From Chrysophaeum taylorii (taxonomy: Eukaryota; Sar; Pelagophyceae; Pelagomonadales; Pelagomonadaceae): a stretch of DNA of 51,077 nt. Shown one piece after another: positions 41,620 through 51,077 of the stretch. The notes beneath the pieces were generated by a model. That model searched no databases, was not told where the DNA came from, and worked only from the letters and a program-made list of their open reading frames with translations. Location: assembly GCA_029834535.1 (NCBI GenBank), contig JAQMWT010000547.1, positions 1 through 51,077 on the forward strand, read 5' to 3'. How positions within the stretch are numbered: position 1 is the stretch's first letter; each line of letters begins with the position of its first letter. The translations under genes and the position numbers were made by a program.

Positions 41620-41626
41620 GAGGGGG
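41620..41626 (+). promoter_or_regulatory. Polypurine tract of element A
   Basis: GAGGGGG directly before the 3' LTR start TGCAGGGAA. It would prime plus-strand DNA synthesis. Confidence 0.7.
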
Positions 41627-41941
41627 TGCAGGGAAATCTGCTAAATCCCACCCTTATTCCGTCCGTTGAGAGCGCGATCTCTTCCTTACCCTTCTTCTTC
41701 CTTTCTACACAGTCAATTAGTCCTCTGATCTGTGCCTCAAGCTCATCATCATGGTCTAGCGCGTCCCGCAGGTACGTAGTAATTACATGTTACACTGATG
41801 TGTTGCTATGTATCGTCTGTCGTGTGCCGAGGCTAGGGGGACCACTGCCTTTAGTTCCCTGAAACCTACCTTGCCAGACTCGCGCGGTGAGACGGGATGG
41901 TCTCTCAGTGATCTAACCACTGCCTAGCGGAATTCCCTGCA
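41627..41941 (+). repeat. 3' LTR of element A (complete, 315 bp)
   Basis: It begins TGCAGGGAA and ends TTCCCTGCA, perfect 9-bp terminal inverted repeats with the canonical TG...CA ends. A polypurine tract precedes it. The last 215 bp match 20296-20510. Confidence 0.88.
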
Positions 41942-41972
41942 TAATTAGCAGATGTTTGTTTGTCTGTTTGTC
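41942..41972 (-). repeat. Short LINE-2-type tail fragment, inverted
   Basis: TAATTAGCAGATGTTTGTTT and following bases are the reverse complement of the tail unit that lies just left of element A (20255-20290). Confidence 0.6.
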
Positions 41973-42365
41973 CAGAGAGCTACACTATTATGCGTGCGAC
42001 ACTGGAACATTTCACACCTATCTCTACAAGAGGGTTTTCTCTCCGTAATACGGCTTTCCCTCCTTCCTTCCTTACCCTTCCGCAATTATACTTTTCATGA
42101 CTATGAAGAACCCAGTCTGAAGCTCTTTTCCAACATGGAGTAGGCCTCCAGGTGCGTACCGTCAGGTACGGGGTTTTCTGTTTAATTAACAGAGGCTTCG
42201 TTCCTCGTTGTCAGTGTAAACGCTTCTATGGGGCCTAATGTCCTTAAGGAGTTAGGGCTTAAATCCCTACCTTGTATAGTCGCATGTGGCAAGCGGAATG
42301 GTCTGTACACGCCTAAGACTGCACGCAGTCTCTACCATGTACCCGGAGAGGGTCAAATCTCACCA

Positions 42366-42378
42366 GGTTATGGGCCCA
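42366..42378 (+). promoter_or_regulatory. Primer binding site of element C
   Basis: GGTTATGGGCCCA, complement of the initiator tRNA-Met anticodon loop. It marks the end of the 5' LTR at about 42365. The leader to the gag ATG is about 470 nt with no gene. Confidence 0.8.
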
Positions 42379-42850
42379 TTTGCGTAGGTGTGTCAGCCCA
42401 ACTGTGTTGTACGTATAAAGGGAGTGATCAATTTGCGCCTGATCACGATACAATGCGACAATGTGTTTGGCGGTGGTCTACTGTACATATTTGTTGTGTG
42501 ACGGTATGTGCCCACCAGTTAATTTGATTTGTGACCGAGTTGGGTCGGTCACTGGTCATATGCACTCGCATTGCCAATAAAATTAAATTTTGTTCCTACA
42601 CAAGCCGCGGAAACTTGTACGGGCATTTCCTCCTATTCCCCAACAAAAGACTGACTGCTAGAGAATTAATCCATTCTTCAGTCTCAAGTCGTCCTGGTTT
42701 TAAATAGCATGTTGATTTGTTTGGTCTTGTAAATAAGCCCACGCTTAAAATAGCGTACTGTACATATAACCCGCACTCGAGAAACCCTTCATTCTTTTGT
42801 GTCGAATATGTCTATCAATCCTATAACCTATTCTTTAATAGGTCACAACC

Positions 42851-44527
42851 ATGTCAAAACAAAAACCAATATCCACTACGGATATCTACAAACAAGAACA
42901 AATCCTCGTTGATAAAATTAACGCAGGATTGCGTTTCCAAGACAACTCAACCAAGGTGAGCTTGCAAATTGAGGTGCGTCGCAGGCATATGACAGGTCCA
43001 TACGTGGACGCGTTATTCTGCTTCGATTCATATGAAGCTTACACCCGGAATGCTCCGGAGTATAACCAACTTCTTGAACAAGAAGTTGATATCATCTTCG
43101 CTCAATGGAAAGCTGAACAAGTAAACGATTTAAACTTGCCTGATGAAGATGCCCTGCATGATCATCTTAAAACTTGGCACGTCAACTCATCACATCAACT
43201 AACAGTTGATGTCCGTAATAATCTCGAACGACTTTATTACCAAGAGTCATACAATCTCGTTCGTCTCGAATTAAATGAGGATGTTAAACGTGTCATCAAT
43301 CTATTAGATACCCGATTCCCTAAATCAATTGTGCATGATCCATCTCTAACTAACATATCCTTTACAGGTCTCTCTAATACCGACTGGATCAAACACTGCG
43401 AAACTTATGCTGGTTTCTTGTACACATTTTTGAATCTGGAATCACAAGACAAACCCGCACTCGCTATGTGGCCTCAATTAAAGAAGATATATGCACTTAC
43501 TGCACATCCTAATAAACTACGTGCAGTAATGCTTTTAGCTTACCATTACTATGAGACAGTGTCTTGTACAGATGTTACTGAGCTTAAATCTCAGTTTAAT
43601 CGAATGTCTTTAAATGTTAATTGGTAGCATGCCCATGTATTTGTCGAACAACTCCTTGCTTTCCAATCTCAGGCAAAGCAATAAAATAATGATGAAGCAT
43701 CAATCCAATTTAATAACTCCATAATCACTCTTAAAGCTCACGAGGAGATCTACCGTCTATATGCTAATCCCTCGGGTCACGAGCGCTATTCTCAATCTTT
43801 ATTGGAATGGTGTAAACTATACGAGACACGCTCTGGGAACAACTCGATTCACGATCCTGAATTGTTAAAGCTAGTTGATCCTAACGACGTTCGTCCGTTA
43901 TTGGAGTTCTTGTTAAAGATATACAATGAAACAAAGTTCTCCTCTAACAGACGCTTGGATAAACCCGCTTCCGGAGTCCCTTACATCCCTGGTACTACCG
44001 CTACCAAGCCACCTAAGGTATCATTGATGGATACTATTCATCAATCCCACGACTCTCTAAATAATGCTTACTCGTTGTTAGCTACTGTAGCTGGACAGTC
44101 TGGCTACAACGCTCGTAAGCTTCCTAATGCAAAAGATAAAGCATCGACAATTTTACCTCGTGACACGTCGTACTATCGTCCACCTTCAAATTATATCGTC
44201 AAAGGTACCAGCTTCGATCGTCCTGTCTACTCACCCTCCTCTAACCGTAATGCACGCTCTAATATGTCTCTTATGGACGGGGCTACTTATCAAGTTGATC
44301 GTCTTCGCCACCTGTTTGGTAAATTACAGGAAGCGAATCCCAACCCCTCTGCCGACTCTAAAATGGTACAGGAGGAAATGAAAAGCTTACTGAGTACCCT
44401 ATGGAAAACCGCTTCTCAAGCTTCGACACAGTCTTTAGATCCTGACGAAGCCACCCAAGTTCATCTCTACTTATCTCGAGTCGATACTATATCCAATACC
44501 ATTGTGAACCTCTTTAGAAGCCGATAA
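42851..44527 (+). pseudogene. Gag region of element C
   Basis: ATG 42851 (MSKQKPISTTD). One reading frame runs to 44527 with two in-frame stops (TAG 43625, TAA 43682). Helical, charged blocks shared with element A include FCFDSYEAYTR, LNLPDEDAL, ETVSCTDVTELK and LLEWCKLYETR. There is no zinc knuckle. The frame ends in NLFRSR, after which pol continues in the +1 frame. Confidence 0.7.
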
Positions 44528-44529
44528 GG

Positions 44530-45596
44530 AATCTCATGTTTCAGAAGAAAAGTATCAAACTGAAACATCTGCTCCTGAAGCGTCCCCCAGTGATGCGGAG
44601 CAGAGGGGGACTGCTGATACAGATAAAATGTTCCACACTTTCCCGTCCATTAAAGATGATGAAATCGATAACATCCCTCAGCCGCTATTGCAGCACATAA
44701 ATGCTAAAGCTCAGAATGCTATCGTTCGTCGTCAAGCTCGGGAAACTTCCTCGCACTCTGAGCTCCCCACTAATCTACCCAACGAAGATAATGAAGATGG
44801 CACGGATCCCCCTGTGTTGCTACCAAAATTAAACTCTGGTTTTACACTCGTCGTTGTGCCTTCCGAACAAACGCAAAGTTTCATGACACAGTGCGTGTTT
44901 GGTCAAAGGTCAACACTTGCCTGTTATGCAACAATGCTTAAACTGTACAACGAGTGCAATTTGCCGCAAATGACTTCGCCAGGATATGCTGACACATGTG
45001 CTTCTCAACATGTAATTAACTTTAAACGTTATGCTGATCCTATCCACATCGTAAAGCTACCCGAGTCCTTATCACCTGCTATCCAGACTGCTACGGATAC
45101 GCAGAGAATCACACATGCTATGATTATAAGGACCGTCATTCCCGCTCTCCCAAAGCATCCAAATGTGGGATATGTAAAGCTAGACGTTGCGCTTTTTCTA
45201 CCCAAGCAAAACGACCATAACGATCCCGATCTGCACATCAACAGTATGACTCAATGGGGAGAAGATAAACTTGGTATACATCTTTATGGAGTTGAATTTA
45301 AAGGACAATCATCTATCCAGAGTGAAATTGATGATAATGTCAAGATTACTTTGTTTAGACATAATAACCTGTTGCCTACTCTACCAATTTATTCGCGACA
45401 ACAAGCAAAGCCGCGTAAAATGGAACTTCGCTCACTACAGTTCAGACCGTGTGCTTTTAATGAACAACGCGAAATGCTTATACTATATTCCACCCTCATG
45501 GAACGCGTAATTTACGTCCCATGGCTTAAAACCATCCTGGAGTCAATGCATTCGCAGGTGCCTTACATACGCAAGCATTTCCCACCTCCCGTGTGA
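44530..45596 (+). pseudogene. Protease region of element C pol
   Basis: Open in the +1 frame relative to gag, with SDAEQRG near its start. The active site is YADTCASQHVINF (about 44989), followed by IQTATDTQRITHAMI; the Cys after D-T matches element A and differs from the usual Gly. LPKHPNVGYVKLDVALFLP is shared with A. It ends in TGA at 45594, with continuation in other frames. Confidence 0.7.
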
Positions 45597-45639
45597 CGCA
45601 AGGTTACCACACGTTTGCTTCACACAGTAATTCGTCTCC

Positions 45640-47400
45640 TAGCCCACGAACACCTACTGTAACTCTACTTTGCTCTGGGATGTCCACTCCTGCATTCTTG
45701 GCTTGCGCTTCTAATGACTTGCAAATCAACATCAACGTTAAAGTTCTTGTTGAGAGCGACGACAATATCACGCACATGCTACGAAGACGCTTTGGTAGTT
45801 CCATCGAAGTTTCCCATCCCTACCTAAGTTTCTGACATATCTCCATCGAGCATCGGACGTTGAACGTGCACGATATTACACCGATATAGTGGAATTGACA
45901 TCACCATGCACAAATCGCAACATAATCAATGGGAGATCCATTTCCACCTTCGAGCGTGATATGGATGATTCCTTGTTTCCAAGTGCTCTAAGTGTACTTG
46001 AGCTTTTAAAGCCGCTTGTTCTTTTCATGGAAATGACACCACCACACTCCGCATCGTATGAAGATCATATACGAGTTGCTAATCTCATCTTCTCAACGAT
46101 GCACTATACGGTGGATATATGTGACCGATTTCCATGCTATCTATGTGGAGATTATCAAGCCAGAGAAAGATGGATCCTCGTTGCACGCAAATATAACACC
46201 GGCCCTCTTGATCTGCTTTCATGGCCTAACAAACGAGTCACTTCCTTTCTGGACATTGCAGACCACGCTAATTCCATCAGTCGCAAGTTAATAGTCGACG
46301 AACCTTGGACGCAGGTCTTTCCCGACATACCATTCGTGTCCACACCTAAAACCTACAACATTTTTAGTCGTACAGGATCCGTGCGCTTAACTGTGACTGA
46401 GCTTGAAACCTTAACTATGCTGTTCCTTCGTCTGCACTCTAATAAAACAGTCGAACATCCCAGTCAAGATGAAATGGAGGGCATTTCTAACTTTCGCCTG
46501 GGATTCTTGACTAATTCAAGAAAACCACTTGCTTGCATGAGATCCCCTATTGAACTCAAAGCTTTCGTGCTCCTCTATAATATTATGGGACGCTTATTCC
46601 CTAAATCTATCACACTACCTGTGTCCTTTTGTATTACAACTATCGAATCTAACCAACCATCTCACAGGTTATTTTTAAATAAATCCTCTACTTCCTCCAT
46701 CATTTACATCACCGGTGGAAGACATACAGGCGGAGACATAACAGTTTCTAACTCTCTTCTACATACCAGGCACATATAAATGCTTTTGGCAACACCTATA
46801 CCTTCCTAACATATGATGCCGGAATTGATAAGACTGCTTCTCTCGAACCTGTTACTGGTTTTCTTTGGCTTTGCCAAGCATACCATCATAATAATGAAAA
46901 TCAAGACACGCGTCGTTTAGTACAAGCACTGGTCCCCTATACTTCTCCTGTATTTCGCGATTCTTTGTCTTCTACCCTCAGGAAAATCGTCTCGAATTTA
47001 TCGATAAAATGTTTGCTTTAAGTGACATGCATATGTCCCAAAGCAGATACCTGGGCTTTATTACATCAAGCGATAGGAAGATGGGTGCCAAAGTTCATTC
47101 TATATACACTCCTACTCCTACCATTCGTGGATTTGCTAATATGCTCGTGTACGATCCACGACTCGATCGCATTCGACACTACTCAACTCGCGAATTGGCA
47201 CGCGCCAATAACTTCACAGCGTACCAAATCAATTTTCTTTTGTCTTTGTCCCCGGACCTATGCTGTGACATAATCGCTAATGCTATTCCGGCTGGAACAT
47301 ATCACATAATTTATAAACATTTGTGTCAGCTTGTCTATGACTTGCGTAAATTAACGCTATCACCATCGTTTGACCCTGATCATGCCTCTCTAACCAAAAA
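45640..47400 (+). pseudogene. Unknown conserved domain of element C pol
   Basis: Frames 45889-46779 and 47009 on carry the same blocks as element A: MDDSLF, LLKPLVLFMEMTPPH, CDRFPCYLCGDYQARERW, YNTGPLDLLSWPN, SRTGSVRL, LKAFVLLYN, YITGGRHTGGD, then HMSQSRYLGFITSSDRKMGA and PTIRGFANMLVYDPR. A frameshift lies near 46770. The conservation between two diverged elements shows selection on the protein in the past. It lies between protease and integrase, where copia elements normally have no extra domain. Confidence 0.6.
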
Positions 47401-48720
47401 CTATAGGTCATCCTTATTCACAAATATATTCCCAACAGATACATCTTTATTATTACACCAGAGTTCCATTACAATGTTCTACATCTCCAATAAAAAACTC
47501 TCATGTTGTGATAATCTTGCTTCTAACCACGAACTTCCATCTTTTCATCTCGATTCAGTAGCTCATGTCTTCCTCTCTAACACCTCATCCGCAGATATAT
47601 CATCTCCTACTAAAGAAAAACAAATTCCTCTTATAACGCCAAGACAGCTCCATGAGAAGCATGCGCCCTTCGATAAGAAAGTTCATGCCAGGGGCACCCT
47701 CGCATTTCGAGATGCGCAACAACGAGCTACCAATTTTCACAACATCCACCATTCTAGTGATTCTCAAGCTATAAAAGCTGTTCAGGTTATTGCCAGTCCT
47801 GGACACCACCCATCTGACGTACCCTACCGTAAGTTCTGTGTGGATTGTACGATTCATAAAAAAACGCTTTCCTCATCCACATCACCTTACCAAGCAACCA
47901 TCATTCGAAAAATTTTTCAACCTGGTGAAGCCTGGGCATGTGACGGTGGTTACGTATCCGTTCTCTCTGAATGGGGATCCTTTCGACATATCATTGTTTT
48001 TAAGTGTCTCATTTCTAAATTTTTGTTAGTGTACTTTTGTCGTAGCACTAACTCCAGCGAATTTTGTAACGCCCTTGAGTTTGTCCGCAATTTTTGCTCT
48101 ACTTATGTTCATGTACAACTCAAACAAATCTATTGTGATTCCTTTAAACCCTATTTATCTCAGCATGTTACAACCCCCTTCCGTGTGGAACATGGTATTA
48201 ATATGTCCGCGTTCCCCCCTTACTTACATGTCTTTAATCATGAAGTAGAAGCCGCTGTTGGTCACATAGCCACTGCCGCGTCTACACGACTCCGGCATAT
48301 GCTTAATGTATCCTATAAAGGTCACCCCCTAACAGATCCGGCACCACACTACCCGTGGGCTGTTATACATGCCATCCAATCGTATAATCCCCTCCCTAAC
48401 GTTTCCCTCGAACGTATTTACAATAAAGTCCTAAGCCCCCAACAAGTTTTGTTAGACCAATGTAATGTTCCCCAACAGGACTACCTCAAACCTTTTGGTT
48501 CTGTTTGTTATCTGCATTTGGAACCTAACGAATTTCATAAATATGAACCCCGATGTCGTCCCTACATCTACTTATGTGGTGCTAACGTTATAAATCCTTT
48601 AATAACACCCCATGTTAATTATTTAGCCGATGTTGTCCTTAATCCTGAAAACGGCCAAGTCCGTGTTTCCTATAAACTGACTTTTCCTCATCTTATTTCC
48701 AAATCTCCTCCTGATTATGA
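47400..48720 (+). pseudogene. Integrase of element C
   Basis: This is part of a frame open from 47009 to 50263. Zinc-binding region: FHNIHHSSD ... FCVDCTIHKK. Core: WACDGGY, IYCDSFKPYLS and HEVE, with the E again 35 residues after the second D. C-terminal part: NVSLERIYNKVLSPQQVLLD, FHKYEPRCRPYIYLCG. This stretch has no internal stop and is the best-preserved integrase here. Confidence 0.8.
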
Positions 48721-51077
48721 AAAGCATCCACCTCCAGCACCTTCACCCGACATTCCCTGCTCTGTTCACAGCACCCCCAATGATGCGGCGCAGAGGGGGA
48801 ATGCTATGCCTACCGACACTGACCACGAGAGGGGGACTCCTTCTTCTCATCTCCATGCTCCCTCTCCCGTTCCCACACGTGCTCCAGCTGCTTCTGCACT
48901 CGCTACTTCCGCCACCACACCTACATCTGAAGTGTCCTCCAACACTTTGCCACTTTTACCATCTTATCGGTCTCTCTATTCCCAGGATGTCCTACGTCCC
49001 ACCCGTGGTTCTCATCACCCTCAACCTCGTCGCAAAACCAATCTCAAGGATGTTCTTACTCGTATTGCCTCGCCTACTGTTGCCGCTTATAAACAAGCCG
49101 GTGGTACGCTTGCCGACTTCAAGTACGACCTCTCCAAGCAGTACACAACTTTCTGCGACACCACCCTCCACTCCCTTCATCTTGCTCATGGCATCCACTG
49201 GACGGCTATACCTCCAGAGGGGGAATTTACACCATCACTTCATCACCATGTGCACCAAGCGCTTTCACAGTCCTCTTCAGTTATGTGTCATAGGAGCCAT
49301 AGCCACCCATCGCCTGATGCTCCTCACGTTCACTTCTGCGACGACGTCAACCTTGCAGACTATCACCTTCCTCAAGCTCTCGTTCATCTAATTTCTGAAC
49401 ATGCTCACGCCTTTCAAGTTCCTCCCGCTCAATATGTTTATGCTTTGCTCACACCCCACTCCATTTTGGATCATAATGACGCTTCTTATGGTGCCTCGGA
49501 GCCTCACCTCCCCGCCATCGAAGACTATATCACCGTGCAATCGCATTACATCGAGGCCCACCTTGGTGATGCTCCTCTACTAGTTGTTCAACTCGTCGCA
49601 GATCCCGATCACGCTCATCTGCACGATTATGTCGCTTCTTACGCAATTACTCATCTGACGACGACTCATGACCCCAGCACGGTTGGTTCGGACGAATATA
49701 AGATTCAAGCCAAAGATATCAAAATTGATGAATATGAGTTGAACTGCCTTAAAGGTCTCTCAGACGCTGATCGCAAAGCTTATGTCGCTGCCATCTCTAA
49801 GGAGATTTTTGATATTGTTAAGTTTGGCTGCTTTAAACTAGCGCTGCCAATGGTCAACTCAAAGCCTATGGACACCCGCCTCGTCATACGTATAAAAACC
49901 AACGCTGCTGGTCAGTACATTAAACATAAAGCACGCCTGGTCCTACGAGGATTCTTAGCCTCTTTGGGCACCGATTTTTTCAACACATTCAGCCCTATGG
50001 CACAGCTTACTGGCATCCGTAGCGTTCTGGCGCTAGCAGCTCATCTGCGACTTCCCGTCTACCATGTCGACGTACCTATTTTGTTCAAGCTCCCATCGAC
50101 TCTCATGTCTATGTCAAACTGCCACAAGGCATTTACCTTCTCGATCCCGAAGATACTAAATATCAAGGCCGTCGTCTCCCAAAGCTACTTAAATCTCTCT
50201 ATGGATTACGTCAGAGCCCTGCCCTTTGGAATCAAACCACAAACGGCTTCTTTGATTCATTAGGCTATACACGATTTCGAACAGACACCTGCATTTACGC
50301 TAAAGTCCAAGCTGACGCCACATTTCTAATTTGCACGCTCTCAGTAGACGACGTCGTCATTACTTGCACTTCGGAAACTCTACGTCGTGAGTTCCAGCAA
50401 GCCCTGAAAAAGGAATCCTCAGTCGACAACTTCGAGGAGGTCCATACTCTCTTAGGCATGCGCATAACGCGTACAACTGATGGTTCTATATCACTGGACT
50501 GTCAGGCTAAACTTGATGCATTGTTCGAAGAGTACCCCATTTTAATGCAGTTACGTCCCACCTCCACACCGATGTCACCATCAGCCACGTATAATACTGG
50601 AGAGCCATCTTCGGATATGGACAGTTCATCCTTCATACCTTCTCCACTCTACTCGGCAAGCTCACGTTTGTCCAATTGGCCTGTCGCCCCGATCTATCAC
50701 AAAGTCTTAGTCGTTGCTCTCGAGGAATGCATAATCCAGCATTTCTACATGTTCAAGTACTAACAGGAACGCTCCGCTACTTGCGCAAGCCCGAAAATTC
50801 GTAATCTTCGCCTCTGGTACTACTCTGGCTCTTCCGCTCTAATGGACCATCTTCGACTTCATATCGGTAATCGTACTGACATGGTCACCATGTTGGATTA
50901 CACTAAAGAACAAGTTAATTCAGGAAATTTTGATCAGTGGGTCGCGTCTCGTTGATGCGACATGCACCCTCTTTATGACAAAAGTGGCTAAAGGAACCGC
51001 AAGCCCTAAAACCGTTACGCTATCTCTTTTTGTTGGTTCTCTCATCACTTGGGTTGATCGGAGGACCGAAGTCTAAG
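48720..51077 (+). pseudogene. Reverse transcriptase and partial RNase H of element C
   Basis: A proline-rich linker with NDAAQRGN and HERGTPSS precedes the RT. RVT_2 blocks: IKTNAAGQYIKHKARLVLRG, FNTFSPMAQLTGIRSVLALA, then a frameshift near 50075. After it come KSLYGLRQSPALWN, FLICTLSVDDVVITCTSE (SVDD box) and HTLLGMRITRTTDGSISLD. After 50763 the RT-RNase H connection (LRYLRKPEN, LDYTKEQVNSGNFDQW) is present with stops. The RNase H core is cut by the window end. Confidence 0.8.

Larger units (their letters stand above)
41973..51077 (+). mobile_element. Element C: second copy of the giant copia-type lineage, cut by the window end
   Basis: A diverged relative of element A in the same orientation: leader with primer binding site, gag, protease, unknown domain, integrase, RT and the start of RNase H. 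The left LTR lies within about 41973-42365, but its start is not defined because the 3' LTR is outside the window. The coding DNA is less GC-rich than in A. Frames break at about 43625, 44527, 45594, 46770 and 50075. Confidence 0.8.

Noticed and set aside
44508..44530. Programmed +1 gag-pol frameshift (TTT AGA) in element C
   Set aside because: Gag and pol overlap in the +1 phase here, but at the colinear place in element A the frame continues without a shift, so an indel in C is at least as likely.

Overview
The window looks like nuclear DNA of a GC-rich unicellular eukaryote. A high-GC stramenopile alga such as a pelagophyte would fit, but the assignment is inference. Host genes have long GC-rich reading frames with no obvious introns, sit close together, and lack prokaryotic signals. 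Trinucleotide and tetranucleotide microsatellites are frequent, and most of the sequence is transposon.

Layout. Positions 1-5.9 kb are the host part: a quinolinate phosphoribosyltransferase gene (minus) whose C-terminal end is disrupted, a short F-box gene starting 39 bp away in the opposite direction, a small SAM methyltransferase gene, and a four-KH/CCCH RNA-binding protein gene (minus). A decayed Helitron helicase fragment and its minisatellite lie among them. From 6 to 20.3 kb the DNA is a transposon graveyard. It holds a decayed copia-like remnant, two internally deleted hAT elements in inverted orientation around a cysteine-rich hypothetical gene, two more Helitron fragments, a complete LINE with target site duplications (LINE-1, 13.0-16.5 kb), and a 5'-truncated LINE of a second family with a restriction-like endonuclease motif and a long (CAGA)n tail.

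From about 20.3 kb to the end there are three LTR retroelements. Element A (20296-41941, plus) is a very large Ty1/copia-type element. It is interrupted by element B (20947-29594, minus), an LTR element with no visible pol, by a non-autonomous LINE-1 derivative in its gag, and by a GC-rich host-like segment in its integrase. Element B carries another LINE-1 derivative. Element C (about 41973 to the window end, plus) is a diverged relative of A. All three have a primer binding site matching the anticodon region of initiator tRNA-Met, as in Drosophila copia.

The most interesting material is the A/C lineage. It has the order gag, protease, a long conserved domain of unknown function, integrase, reverse transcriptase, RNase H, and (in A) an additional roughly 2 kb coding region between RNase H and the 3' LTR. 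Its protease active site reads D-S/T-C-A-S, its RT catalytic box reads S-V-D-D, and A repeats a short SLNY-encoding motif near domain boundaries. All A, B and C reading frames except one long ORF in B are visibly broken. Coding starts were taken at ATG; some longer frames open only at TTG or GTG and were shortened.
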